Positions 26,186 to 34,920 of a stretch of 64,000 bases of DNA are shown here, one piece after another. Location: NCBI RefSeq assembly GCF_001571045.1, contig NZ_BCSV01000004.1, forward strand, positions 62,001 through 126,000, read 5' to 3'. A model generated the notes under the pieces. That model did no database searches. It was not told the origin of the DNA and saw only the letters and a program-made list of their open reading frames with translations. The stretch comes from Curtobacterium ammoniigenes NBRC 101786 (lineage in GTDB: Bacteria; Actinomycetota; Actinomycetes; Actinomycetales; Microbacteriaceae). Within the stretch, counting starts at the first letter, position 1; each line of letters starts with the position of its first letter. A program made the position numbers and the translations under genes.

Positions 26186-26896
26186 CTACAGCGTCACGCC
26201 GCTGCGTTCCGCGAGGACGTGAACGACCCGATCCTGGAATGCCTCGTCGAGCGCCGCCGGGTTCGGGTCGCGCCGAGCACGGTGGAACCAGTAGCCGAAG
26301 TCGCGCACAGCGTTGTCCTCGGTGGTCGCGAGCCAATCCTGGGTCTCGTGTCCTGCCTCCAGATCGTCCGGGGCGCCCGGACCGCCCATGCGGGTCGCAA
26401 CCCAGCCCGGGTCCACGGCGTGCGCGACCGTCTCCTCGCGATACCGCGGGAGCGCTGCTGCGAACGCGGTGATCAGCAGCTTGCTGTCCGCGTAGCTCAC
26501 CGAGCCCTCATGCTGCATGTCGACCGTCGGGCTGCCGCTGAGATGCATGCCGCTGCTGAGATACACGTGCCGGTGGACCTGCGGCGAGAGGGCGGTCATC
26601 AGATACGGAGCGAGCACATTGATCGCGAAGATCTGCCCACCGGTATTGACGCCGGCGTTGTGGATGATCGCATCCACCTCGCGCGCAGCGACCTCGTCGG
26701 CGATCGCGCGCACATGGGATTCACTCGCCAAGTCGCCGATGACGAGCGTCGCCCCGCGGTCGAGGAGCGGCTGCAGCACACGCGCCCGCTCGTCAGAGCG
26801 GGCGTGCACGATGACCTCGTTCCCGGCGTCGAGCAGCGCTTCGGCGCTCCGGCGCCCCAGCCCGTCGGTGGACCCGGTGACCAGCACGCGGCTCAT
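26186..26896 (-). CDS. SDR-family NAD(P)-dependent oxidoreductase
   Basis: This 236-residue protein has [22 protein letters not shown] near 7-28, NAGVNTGGQ near 80-88 and a YADSK segment supplying the active Tyr and Lys; [10 protein letters not shown] holds the catalytic serine. It is shorter than most SDRs and resembles daunorubicin-C13-ketoreductase-type enzymes. The ATG overlaps the stop of the upstream epimerase-like gene (ATGA), so both are coupled. Substrate unknown. Confidence 0.85.
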   Translation of the reverse strand: MSRVLVTGSTDGLGRRSAEALLDAGNEVIVHARSDERARVLQPLLDRGATLVIGDLASESHVRAIADEVAAREVDAIIHNAGVNTGGQIFAINVLAPYLMTALSPQVHRHVYLSSGMHLSGSPTVDMQHEGSVSYADSKLLITAFAAALPRYREETVAHAVDPGWVATRMGGPGAPDDLEAGHETQDWLATTEDNAVRDFGYWFHRARRDPNPAALDEAFQDRVVHVLAERSGVTL

Positions 26897-27912
26897 CGCG
26901 CGCCCTCCCCCGCGCCGCTCGGCGCATATCGGTCGGCGAGCTCGTCCATGAGCGCGTCGAGACGTTCGTCGACCCGCTGCTCCTCCGGGTGCGCCTCGAA
27001 CCAGGCGAGCACCTCGCGGGCGCCCTGCCGGTAGGTCGTGCGGGCAGTGAACCCGGGGACGTACCTGCGGATCTTGGTGTTGTCGAACACGGAACTGTTC
27101 GTCTTGTCGCCGATCAGGCCGGCGCCCCACTCCGGGTCTGCGGCGACGATCGCGTCCGTCGGCACATGCACGATCCGGAGCTGGTCGCCGACGCCCGCGG
27201 CAACGGCCAGTTCCGCCGCGATGCGGTCCCACGTCGGCGCCTCGTCACCCGTGATGTGCACGGCTTCTCCGATCGCATCAGCGCGGTCGAGGAGCCCGGT
27301 GAAGCCCACAGCGAAATCGCGTGCGTGCGTGATCGTCCAGAGCGAGCTGCCGTCACCGGCGATCACGATCGGCTTGCCCTTTCGCATCCGGTCGATGACG
27401 GTCCATCCACCGGTGAACGGCAGGCGGGTCTCGTCGTACGTATGCGAGGGCCGGACGATCGTCACCGGGAAGTCCTGCTCGCGATACGCGCCCATGAGCA
27501 GGTCCTCGCACGCGATCTTGTTCCGCGAATACTCCCAGTACGGGTTCTTCAACGGCGTCGACTCGGTGATCGGCAGATGCGTCGGAGGCGTCTGATACGC
27601 CGACGCGGAACTGATGAAGATGTACTGCCGTGCACGCCCCGCAAATAGATCGATGTCTGCCTGGACCTGCTCGGGCGTGAACGCGATCCAGTTCACGACG
27701 ACATCCCAGACGCGGTCGCCGACCGCCGCTGCGAGCGCATCCCGGTCGGTACTGTCGGCCTGGAGGCGCGTCACCGTCTCCGGGAGCGGCCGCGCGTCCG
27801 TCTTCCCCCGGTTCACCACGTGCACGTCGAATCCCTGCTGCACAGCCTCTCGCACGCATGCCGCGCTGATGACGCCGCTTCCGCCGATGAAGAGCACACT
27901 CGCTCCGGTCAT
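26893..27912 (-). CDS. NAD-dependent epimerase/dehydratase-family protein
   Basis: This 339-residue extended SDR begins SVLFIGGSGVISAACVREAVQQGF, a GxxGxxS variant of the cofactor loop, and continues IFISSASAYQTPP and YSRNKIACED with the active Tyr/Lys at YSRNK. This set resembles the chloroplast-RNA-binding/isoflavone-reductase-like SDR subgroup found in actinobacteria. The strong GGAAGGA site before the ATG supports the start. It is the first gene of a two-gene unit with the SDR. Role unknown. Confidence 0.82.
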   Translation of the reverse strand: MTGASVLFIGGSGVISAACVREAVQQGFDVHVVNRGKTDARPLPETVTRLQADSTDRDALAAAVGDRVWDVVVNWIAFTPEQVQADIDLFAGRARQYIFISSASAYQTPPTHLPITESTPLKNPYWEYSRNKIACEDLLMGAYREQDFPVTIVRPSHTYDETRLPFTGGWTVIDRMRKGKPIVIAGDGSSLWTITHARDFAVGFTGLLDRADAIGEAVHITGDEAPTWDRIAAELAVAAGVGDQLRIVHVPTDAIVAADPEWGAGLIGDKTNSSVFDNTKIRRYVPGFTARTTYRQGAREVLAWFEAHPEEQRVDERLDALMDELADRYAPSGAGEGAR

Positions 27913-28079
27913 CGTGTTCCTTCCTGGTGGTCGGCCGCAGCTGCGCGGCCCTGGCCTGGCATCCTGCCGGATACGCCCATCCTGCCCCCGATCGGCGACG
28001 CTCTGGCAAGCCGACGCGGCCCCCGGACAGCGGCCGCGGCGCGAGACCGCTCCGCTGGAAGACGTGCGGAGCAGCCCGG

Positions 28080-30296
28080 CTAGGTGACGAGCAGATGAAC
28101 GACGGTCGGGATCGCGGCAACAACCGCGGCGAGCACGATCAGCGTCGTGTCGGCACGACCCCACCGCGCGGCTTCGGCCCACGAGCGACGAATGCCGCGA
28201 TCGTGGGCGGCCGAGAATCCGCGGGCATCCATCGCGACGGACATCCGTGCCGCTGTCCGGAGCGAACGCACGAGCAGGGCGAAGGTCATCCCGGCGAACT
28301 CGCGGCCGCGCGCACCCGGGCTGCGCCCGGCGCTGACGCCGCGCATTCGCCGAACCGCGCGAAGCTGCTGCCAGTCGGCGGCAAGACGATCGAACTGCTG
28401 GAGGGCTGCCGATGCGGCGACGACCGGCCGTGCCGGAAGGTGCAGGCGTTGCGCAAGGTGGTCTCCGAAGGCAGACGGTTCGATGAGTCCGGCCAGCCAG
28501 ATGCCGGGAAGGACGAAGAACGCGATCCGCAGTCCAGCGCTGACCCCGACCGCTGCCGAGTGCGGCGACCCGAGAAGCCACGACGAGAACCCGACCGAGA
28601 GGGCCGCGATCGCACCCGGCAGGAGCCGTCGGGGCTGGAGCCGCGCCCCCCGCGCAACGAACGGAGCGAGCGCCAGCCAGGCAAGGATCCCCGCGAGCGG
28701 GGAGGGTATCCCGGTCACGCCGAGGGATCCGATGAGCAACAGCATCGCGGCGCCGACGAGCGCGAGCGGCCCGCATCGGAGGGCGAGACCGGGCGAACGT
28801 GCGGGCGGGCGGGCGTATGCGCTCGAGCGCTGAGCGTCAGGGGGCTCGTCGACGCAGTGCTCGATCGCCCGGAGCGGGCGGTCCGCGCGATGACCGGCAT
28901 CGAGTCGGAGCACGCGGTCGGCCAACGCGATCATATTCGGGTCGTGCGTGGTCACGACCACGGCGACCCCGGCCTCCCGGGCGGCGAGGAGCAGTCCGGT
29001 CACCGCACTCCACGTGCGCCGATCCTGCCCTACGGTCGGCTCATCGAGGACGAGGATGGCTGGACGCTGCGCGATCGCAGCTGCGACGGCGAGTCGGCGC
29101 TGCTCACCGCCGGACAGCTGGTGCGGGTCCGAGTCCGCCAGCGGTGCGAGGTCGAGCAGCTCGAGGATCCGGTCGGCGTCCTCAGGTCGTTCGGCAGCGA
29201 CGAGCACGTCCTGCCGGACCGTGCGTCCGAGGACGGCGAGTTCCGCATCTTGGGGAACCCATCCGATCCGTGCGCGAATCGCGGCGGCGGGCCATGCGGC
29301 CGGCCGGTCGTCTCCCGCGACGGCGAGCGCAGCGGACGCTCGAACCGCGCCGGCAGTCGGCGCTTCGAGGCCGGCGAGCAACCCGGACAGTGTCGACTTC
29401 CCGGCGCCGCTGGGGCCGACGATCGCCAGGATCGAGCCGGACACAGCCACCACGTCAACGGAGTCCAGCGTCCGGACGCAGCGCTCTTCCTCGCCGCGAG
29501 CGAGCGGCGAGCGCATCGAACGGTCGACCGAGACTCGCGCTGCGCTGACGGCCGGAGATCCGGGCGACAGCACGATGCTCGGTACGAGGAGATCCGGAGA
29601 GGTCGGGACGGGCAGCGGCTGCGGTGCGCCCGGCACCCACACGCCATCGTGGATGAGCGTCGCCCCGACACTGCTGAACACGGCGGCCGGGTCGCCGTCG
29701 GCGATCACACTGCCGTCAGCACTCAGAGCGATTACCCGGTCGACGATCGGCATCCACTCGGCGCATCGATGCTCCACGAGCACGAGCGTCGCCCCTGTTG
29801 CCTCGACGGCGGCGACGACCGCCTCGCGCACCGCTCCGGCAGCAACCGGGTCGAGCATCGACGTCGGCTCGTCGAGGAGCAGCAGTCCCGGTCCGAGGAC
29901 GAGCACCCCGGCGAGCGCGAGACGCTGCGCTTCGCCGCCGGAGAGCGATCGCACCGCGCGGTCCGGGGATTGCGGGAGGCGGACCTCCGTGAGCGCGGAT
30001 CGCACACGCTCCCAGATATCCGTCCGCGGCACCCCTCGATTCTCGAGACCGAATGCCGTGTCCCGGCCGACAGTCTCCGCAACCGTCGCGTCGCGCGGGT
30101 CTTGGAGGAGCAGACCGCTCAGCGCACGTTCCGGCTCCGCCCCGTCGATGCGGATCGATCCCCGGACCTCGCCGCCGCCCTGGGTCTCGAGGCCGCCGAC
30201 GAGCGCTCGGAGCAGCGTCGACTTACCACTGCCGCTCGGTCCGGCGAGTAACACTCGCTCGCCGGGCTTGATCGTCAGCGTCAACCCGTCGAGCAC
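28080..30296 (-). CDS. ECF transporter A-A-T fusion (thiamine/HMP type, YkoCD-like)
   Basis: This 738-residue protein fuses two ABC ATPase domains and an EcfT membrane domain. Domain 1 has Walker A GPSGSGKS at 19-26 and LSGGEAQRLALAG; domain 2 has GPSGAGKSTLSG near 285 and LSGGEQRRLAVAA. From about 500 the chain is membranous, with the EcfT-type RRMRGVSAGR and AMDARGF signatures that contact the ATPases. It energises the S component encoded upstream. The GTG at 30296 is the first standard start, yet the reading frame runs on upstream to the preceding gene's stop at 30380, and the residues there (IEVDGLTW near 30344) look like the missing first strand of ATPase 1; a non-standard start such as CTG 30347 or ATC 30374 is possible. 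Confidence 0.88.
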   Translation of the reverse strand: MLDGLTLTIKPGERVLLAGPSGSGKSTLLRALVGGLETQGGGEVRGSIRIDGAEPERALSGLLLQDPRDATVAETVGRDTAFGLENRGVPRTDIWERVRSALTEVRLPQSPDRAVRSLSGGEAQRLALAGVLVLGPGLLLLDEPTSMLDPVAAGAVREAVVAAVEATGATLVLVEHRCAEWMPIVDRVIALSADGSVIADGDPAAVFSSVGATLIHDGVWVPGAPQPLPVPTSPDLLVPSIVLSPGSPAVSAARVSVDRSMRSPLARGEEERCVRTLDSVDVVAVSGSILAIVGPSGAGKSTLSGLLAGLEAPTAGAVRASAALAVAGDDRPAAWPAAAIRARIGWVPQDAELAVLGRTVRQDVLVAAERPEDADRILELLDLAPLADSDPHQLSGGEQRRLAVAAAIAQRPAILVLDEPTVGQDRRTWSAVTGLLLAAREAGVAVVVTTHDPNMIALADRVLRLDAGHRADRPLRAIEHCVDEPPDAQRSSAYARPPARSPGLALRCGPLALVGAAMLLLIGSLGVTGIPSPLAGILAWLALAPFVARGARLQPRRLLPGAIAALSVGFSSWLLGSPHSAAVGVSAGLRIAFFVLPGIWLAGLIEPSAFGDHLAQRLHLPARPVVAASAALQQFDRLAADWQQLRAVRRMRGVSAGRSPGARGREFAGMTFALLVRSLRTAARMSVAMDARGFSAAHDRGIRRSWAEAARWGRADTTLIVLAAVVAAIPTVVHLLVT

Positions 30297-30377
30297 CGGT
30301 CGTGATCGGCCGAATGGACGCCAGGTCAGCCCGTCGACCTCGATCAGGGCGCCGCGTCCGGTCGCTCTGTCGATGAC

Positions 30378-31037
30378 TCAGGCCTTCCTGGTGCGGCCTT
30401 CGTGGAACTCCTGTCCGGCCGGGAACGCGTTCAGCGCACTCGAGCGTGCGAGGGCTCTGGTGAGTGACCAGCCGCCAAGGCCGGCGATGACGGCGCCCGA
30501 CACGAGGCCCGCCGCCAGGTAGATGAGCTTCCAGCCCCAGGAGTATGACGGCACGTACGACCACCACTCGTAGCAGGCGATCTCGAGTGCCGCCGAGAGC
30601 ATGCCGCCGAGCACGGCTGGCACCGCTCCGAATCGGCGCCACAGCAGGATCGCGAAGACGATCTCGACGCCGACGCCCTGGAGGAATCCCGACGCGAGCA
30701 CGGTGATCCCCCATTGGTTCCCGAGCAGGAGCTCGACGTTCGCTGCGACGAGTTCCGTGAGCACAGCGGCACCGGGCCGCCGTACGATGAGGGCGCCCAC
30801 GACGGCGGGGATGAGCCAGACGCCAAGTGCCAGCTCGCCGAGGGGCGGGAAACCGGCGGTGACCGCAGAGACCACCGGATACACGAATGTGTCGAACGCC
30901 CAGAACACGACGCCGAACGCGACGGCGACCATCGCCGCAGTGAGCAGGTCGATCGCGCGCCACCGAGGCAGTGGAGCACGAGCAGGGATGAATGTGGGGG
31001 GCGTGCGGCGAACCGCACCGGAGGTCGTGCCGGTCAT
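30378..31037 (-). CDS. ECF transporter S component (YkoE-like, thiamine/HMP)
   Basis: This 219-residue protein has about six membrane segments (first near 25-48) and resembles YkoE: IDLLTAAMVAVAFGVVFWAFDTFVYP near the start, then ELVAANVELLLGNQWG and YEWWSYVPSYSWGWKLIYL. YkoE proteins bind thiamine or its hydroxymethylpyrimidine moiety and hand it to the YkoC/YkoD energiser, here the fused gene directly downstream. A TPP riboswitch lies just upstream, confirming the substrate class. The ATG at 31037 has AGGAG about 10 bases upstream. Confidence 0.9.
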   Translation of the reverse strand: MTGTTSGAVRRTPPTFIPARAPLPRWRAIDLLTAAMVAVAFGVVFWAFDTFVYPVVSAVTAGFPPLGELALGVWLIPAVVGALIVRRPGAAVLTELVAANVELLLGNQWGITVLASGFLQGVGVEIVFAILLWRRFGAVPAVLGGMLSAALEIACYEWWSYVPSYSWGWKLIYLAAGLVSGAVIAGLGGWSLTRALARSSALNAFPAGQEFHEGRTRKA

Positions 31038-31048
31038 GATGCTGTCTG

Positions 31049-31084
31049 CTCCTGATTCCGCGAAAAGGTCAGTGCGGACAGGAG
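31049..31084 (-). promoter_or_regulatory. Possible SD-sequestering pair of the TPP riboswitch
   Basis: On the minus strand CTCCTG (31084-31079) can pair with CAGGAG (31054-31049), the ribosome-binding site of the S-component gene. This would let the riboswitch control translation. The pairing is inferred from complementarity only. Confidence 0.45.
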
Positions 31085-31137
31085 GATCCATGCTGCGCAG
31101 CCGTCGCCAGAGCGATGGTGCCGTGGTGTCTCGAGAA

Positions 31138-31230
31138 TCTTCGACTCCCTTCGCCGGTGCTAACCGGATCAGGTTCGGAGGGTCTGCGGCAAGCCGCACT
31201 CTCAGCGCTCGGGGCGCTCCCCTGTCGTAC
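31138..31230 (-). promoter_or_regulatory. TPP riboswitch (THI element)
   Basis: Reading the minus strand, the conserved THI elements appear in order: CAGGGGAGC, GCTGAGAGTGCGG, GACCCTCCGAACCTGATCCG, GTTAGCACCGGCGAAGGGAGTC. These are the TPP-binding core (CTGAGA, ACCTGATCCGGTTA, GCGAAGGGA). It precedes the YkoE-like gene by about 100 bases and should switch off uptake when thiamine pyrophosphate is abundant. Confidence 0.95.
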
Positions 31231-31241
31231 GAGGTGTGATC

Positions 31242-31598
31242 TTACCCCTGCGTCGGGGGGTCCGTGCGCAAGCGGCGCGCAGCGGGGTCCTTCGAATGCG
31301 ATGACGCCGCATCGACGAATCGACCGCCGCCGACCTCGGCGGTACGGCGATGCAACTCGTCGACGAGCTGCTCGTCCTCGGGCTCGAGTTCGTCGTCGGG
31401 GGCGACCTCCACCATGACCTGACTCGCCGGCCCGACGAGCACTTCGGCGACCGCGGTCTGGCCGAGCTCGTCCATGGTCGGCACCTCGACGATGTCAGTC
31501 GTCCCGTTCTGGCCGAGCGCTGCCGCATAGGCGAGCACCGCCTCTGCGATCGCATCGCCCGTCATGACCTTGTTGTCGCCGTACACCAGGTATTTCAC
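31242..31598 (-). CDS. Conserved-looking hypothetical protein
   Basis: This 118-residue protein starts VKYLVYGDNKVMTGDAIAEAVLAYA and is acidic in its second half (APDDELEPEDEQLVDEL). It has no membrane segment. I chose GTG 31598; a TTG at 31610 would add four residues. It ends just upstream of the TPP riboswitch on the same strand, and is divergent from the araC-B small ORF. The family is not recognised. Confidence 0.6.
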   Translation of the reverse strand: MKYLVYGDNKVMTGDAIAEAVLAYAAALGQNGTTDIVEVPTMDELGQTAVAEVLVGPASQVMVEVAPDDELEPEDEQLVDELHRRTAEVGGGRFVDAASSHSKDPAARRLRTDPPTQG

Positions 31599-31639
31599 AC
31601 GCTCACTCAACGCCGCCGCAGTCGCGAGGGCTCGGCCCT

Positions 31640-31744
31640 ATGACAATCCCGCAGACTCTCGAGGTGGAGCCACTCCCTTTCGGCGGCGTCAGCGTCGGAG
31701 GCTTCTTCGTGGGAGGCGTCTTCGTGGACATCCAGCCCGTTTGA
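31640..31744 (+). CDS. Predicted 34-residue hydrophobic peptide upstream of araC-B
   Basis: The ORF begins MTIPQTLEVEPLPFGG and its C-terminal half is built of Gly, Val and Phe (VSVGGFFVGGVFVDI). GAGGG lies nine bases before the ATG. It ends 28 bases before the araC-B start, within which AGTGG-CA-CCACT forms a dyad. The composition resembles a short hydrophobic signalling or bacteriocin-like peptide or an attenuator-type leader; none of these can be shown from sequence alone. Confidence 0.45.
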   Translation: MTIPQTLEVEPLPFGGVSVGGFFVGGVFVDIQPV

Positions 31745-31772
31745 CAGTGGCACCACTCACAATGGGACGTGC

Positions 31773-32726
31773 ATGCCTTCTGACTCGCTTCCCATCCTGA
31801 ACTTCGAGCAACACGGGCACTCCATCGACGAGGCGGTGGACTTCTACGAGCACGTGTACGACAGCAACGACATCCACTTCGACCGATCCGCCACCAACTT
31901 CGGCTATCGCTATCGCGCGGTCGGCGACGGCGCCGTCACACTCGGCAGCACGACGGTAGACGCTCGCCGGTGGGGCACCATCCCTTCCGGGCGGCAATAT
32001 TTCCTTGCCTGGACGAGCACCCCCGGTGTCATCCTGGATCCTGACGGGGCCGAGCCGACCACCATGATCCCCGGCATCCCGGTGATGTACCCCGCGGGGC
32101 GCCCCTTCACGTTCGATGCACCGCCGACCACCCAGAATCTCGTTCGATTCGAGGGTGACTTCCTGGAGGCTGTGGCCGCTGCGCGCATCGGCCGACCGCC
32201 CGCGCCGCTGCGGTTCCGGCGCGCAGCCAGTCCTGAGCGCATCGAGCAGCTCCGCCAGGCGATTGCTACTCACGCACCCGTCCTGCTGGACCCCGCTTCG
32301 GACCGGGCCGTGCGAACCCGGGCAAACCTTCTCGTCGCCGAGGCCGTCGTCGAGGCCTACGATGCGCGACCGGCGCCGTCGGCACTCGCCGGCGGGAAGA
32401 CCCTACGAGCCGCGCAGGAGTTCATCGCGGCACACGCCGCGGAGCCGCTGACGATCATCGAGATCGCCGCGGCCGTCGACGTCGGGACGCGCACGTTGCA
32501 GGCCTCATTCCAGCGGCATCTCCACACCAGCCCGCTCGTCTTTCTCCGTGAGACGCGGCTACACCGAGTCCGCGCGCAACTCCTGATGCATTCACCCTTG
32601 AGCACGAGTGTTGCGAGCCAGGCGCTCGCGCACGGGTTCCGGCACCTCGGTCGGTTCTCCGCCTATTACAGCGACCAATTCGGGGAGGCTCCCTCGGAGA
32701 CGCTCCGCCGACGTCGGCTGCTCTAG
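31773..32726 (+). CDS. AraC-family transcriptional regulator (paralogue B)
   Basis: This 317-residue protein has the AraC/XylS double HTH at its C-terminus (TIIEIAAAVDVGTRTLQASFQRHLHTSPLVFLRETRLHRVRAQLL, then ASQALAHGFRHLGRFSAYYSDQFGEAPSETL). Its N-terminal sensor half shares YRYRAVGDGAVTLG, RRWGTIPSG and PVMYPAGRPFTFDAPPTTQ with the product of 22635-23612, so the two are paralogues. A predicted 34-codon ORF lies directly upstream. A TTGACA at 31741-31746 overlaps the end of that ORF, but no good -10 follows it. Targets unknown. Confidence 0.9.
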   Translation: MPSDSLPILNFEQHGHSIDEAVDFYEHVYDSNDIHFDRSATNFGYRYRAVGDGAVTLGSTTVDARRWGTIPSGRQYFLAWTSTPGVILDPDGAEPTTMIPGIPVMYPAGRPFTFDAPPTTQNLVRFEGDFLEAVAAARIGRPPAPLRFRRAASPERIEQLRQAIATHAPVLLDPASDRAVRTRANLLVAEAVVEAYDARPAPSALAGGKTLRAAQEFIAAHAAEPLTIIEIAAAVDVGTRTLQASFQRHLHTSPLVFLRETRLHRVRAQLLMHSPLSTSVASQALAHGFRHLGRFSAYYSDQFGEAPSETLRRRRLL

Positions 32727-32745
32727 TCGGTTTCGCCGCGTTCGG

Positions 32746-32793
32746 GCGCTTGCGCGCTCGGGCGCTTGCGCGCTTGCGCGCTTGCGCGCTTGG
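32746..32793. repeat. Six 8-bp tandem units (GCGCTTGC)
   Basis: Six 8-bp units run from 32746, four of them exactly GCGCTTGC and two with one or two changes. The array lies between araC-B and a convergent gene, and the unit is partly self-complementary (GCGC). Confidence 0.85.
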
Positions 32794-32810
32794 GTCCTGG
32801 ACTCGGCGGC

Positions 32811-33224
32811 TTACGATGCCGAGTCCAGCTCGTAGCCGACGAGCCAGGTCACGCCGTACCGATCACGCACCTGGCCGTCCCATGCGTTCCATCCACGCTG
32901 CTGCAAAGCGTCGATGACATGCCCGCCCTCACTGAGACGATCGAACCATTTCTTCGACTGCTCAGGACTGCCTGTCCCAAGCAGGGCGAAGAACAGCCCG
33001 GCGCTCGCGAAGGGGGCGTCGTCGGTTCCAGCGTCGGCTGCATAGAGTGACACCGGTCCGGTGAGCGTGCCGTGGGCGACAGCGTTCGGATCCCCGTCGG
33101 TCCGCCCGAACTGCTCGAACGTGTGCGTCGACACGGCTCCGCCGAATACCGAGGCCCACCATTCGAGCGCCTCTCGCGCTGTTCCAGCCATCAGCAGATA
33201 CGGAGTGGGTCCGAACCCCTGCAT
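32811..33224 (-). CDS. VOC-family (glyoxalase/PhnB-like) protein
   Basis: This 137-residue protein begins FGPTPYLLMAGTAREALEWWASVFGGAV, the start of a PhnB/glyoxalase-like VOC protein, and continues FFALLGTGSPEQSKKWFDRLSEGGHVI and RDRYGVTWLVGYEL at the end. The fold usually binds a metal or small molecule; function is not fixed. An AAGGTGAGG site precedes the ATG at 33224. It is convergent with araC-B. Confidence 0.82.
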   Translation of the reverse strand: MQGFGPTPYLLMAGTAREALEWWASVFGGAVSTHTFEQFGRTDGDPNAVAHGTLTGPVSLYAADAGTDDAPFASAGLFFALLGTGSPEQSKKWFDRLSEGGHVIDALQQRGWNAWDGQVRDRYGVTWLVGYELDSAS

Positions 33225-33479
33225 CGCATCCTCACCTTCTCGCGCGGTCTCGCGTGACGGTTCATGGTCGCGGTGTCGGCGATGGCACGTCAAGGCCTGC
33301 ATCTCGGGTCGAGCATGCGGCGAAGCCCGTTCGGCTGGGCAGCGCACACCTGACAGCCCTGGATGCCCCGCAAGGCCTCGCCGCGTAGCGACGGATGGTG
33401 TGCAACCCGGCTGACACGTCGATTGCCGACGCGATCGGTCGGCACCGACCCGAAACACGCGGTGCGAAAGGAGCGGTCG

Positions 33480-34850
33480 ATGGGATACCTGCAGGAGGTT
33501 CGAGCGAGCGCGAATCCGCTCCTGATCCGGGTCTCGATAGTCGCGGCAATTGGTGGCCTGCTGTTCGGATACGACACCGGTGTCGTCTCCGGCGCGATCC
33601 TCTTCATCAAAAAGGATCTCCATGCGGGGCCGACCGAGCAGGAATGGATCGTCTCCGTCCTGCTGCTTGGCGCGATCGGCGGTGCGCTCATCTCAGCGTT
33701 CGCCGCCGACGCATTCAGTCGGAAGTGGACCAAGGTGGTATCCGGCTCGGTGTACTTCGTCGCGGCGATCGCATGCGCCTTCGCCGTGGATGTTCCGATG
33801 CTGATCGTCGCCCGATTCGTGCTTGGCCTCGCGGTCGGTACCGCATCGTTCGTCTCCCCCCTTTTCATCTCGGAGTCGGCGCCACCTCGCATTCGCGGCG
33901 GCCTCGTGTCGTTCAACCAGCTCGCGGTGACAACGGGCATCCTTATCTCGTATCTGGTCAATACCGCATTCACCGGAGTTCCGGGGAACTGGCGTTGGAT
34001 GCTCGGGATCGCTGCGATCCCCGGTGCTGCGCTCGCCATAGGAATGCTCACAGTGCCCCACACGCCGCGTTGGTTGATGATGCGGGACCGTGATGATGAC
34101 GCCCGCAAGGTCCTCGAGCGTCTTCGGCACGACGATCCGCACGCGGACGTGGACGATGAGTTGGCTGGAATGCGCGACGCGAATAAGCAGGAGTCGTCGA
34201 GCCGCTGGCGCGACCTCGTGTCGAAGTCGATCCGACCGCTGCTGTTCGTCGGGATGGGGCTCGCGTTCTTCCAGCAGTTCGTCGGGGTCAATACGGTGAT
34301 TTATTACGCACCGACGATCCTCCAGCACACCGGTTTGACCAGCAGTTCCTCCATCGCACGAACCGTGTCGATCGGAATAACGAACGTGGTGTTCACGATC
34401 GTGGCAGTCGTTCTGCTCGACCGCGTCGGCCGACGGCCGCTCCTGCTCACGGGGACGGCCGGGCTCACCGTCGCGCTTGCGTTCCTCGGCGTCTATTTCT
34501 GGAGCCCCTGGCTGCAGCACCACGCGAGTTGGACCGCTCTCGTCGGGCTCATCCTGTATATTGCGGCGTACGCGATCGGACTCGGTCCGGTGTTCTGGCT
34601 CATGATCTCCGAGATCTTCCCGATCGGCATCCGGAGCAAGTCGATGGCCGTCTCGACGATGGTGAACTGGGCTGCGAACTTCGTCGTTGCAGGAACGTAC
34701 TTGACTGCCACGCAACTCATCACCACCCAGGGCGTGTTCTTCGTTTACACGGGGCTCGGAATCGTCGCGTTCCTGTTCTTCGCCTTCCGGGTGCCGGAGA
34801 CAAGCAACCGGTCCCTCGAGTCGATACAAAGCGAGCTCACCTCTCGATGA
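33480..34850 (+). CDS. MFS sugar:proton symporter (sugar porter family)
   Basis: This 456-residue protein has twelve predicted membrane segments and sugar-porter landmarks: GGLLFGYDTGVVSGAI near 21-36, PRIRGGLVSFNQL near 137-149, FQQFVGVNTVIYYAP near 263-277, DRVGRRPLLL near 316-325 and PETSNRSLESIQ at the end, a variant of PETKGRSLEEI. It probably imports a hexose, pentose or inositol with protons. AAAGGAG seven bases before the ATG supports the start. No sugar enzyme is beside it; an aldo/keto reductase follows 70 bp later. Confidence 0.9.
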   Translation: MGYLQEVRASANPLLIRVSIVAAIGGLLFGYDTGVVSGAILFIKKDLHAGPTEQEWIVSVLLLGAIGGALISAFAADAFSRKWTKVVSGSVYFVAAIACAFAVDVPMLIVARFVLGLAVGTASFVSPLFISESAPPRIRGGLVSFNQLAVTTGILISYLVNTAFTGVPGNWRWMLGIAAIPGAALAIGMLTVPHTPRWLMMRDRDDDARKVLERLRHDDPHADVDDELAGMRDANKQESSSRWRDLVSKSIRPLLFVGMGLAFFQQFVGVNTVIYYAPTILQHTGLTSSSSIARTVSIGITNVVFTIVAVVLLDRVGRRPLLLTGTAGLTVALAFLGVYFWSPWLQHHASWTALVGLILYIAAYAIGLGPVFWLMISEIFPIGIRSKSMAVSTMVNWAANFVVAGTYLTATQLITTQGVFFVYTGLGIVAFLFFAFRVPETSNRSLESIQSELTSR

Positions 34851-34920
34851 CCGGTCAGGTACTCAGAGCTCCGGGCACCGGAAACGGCGGTGACATGCGG
34901 CGCTGTGCGACACTGGCGCC

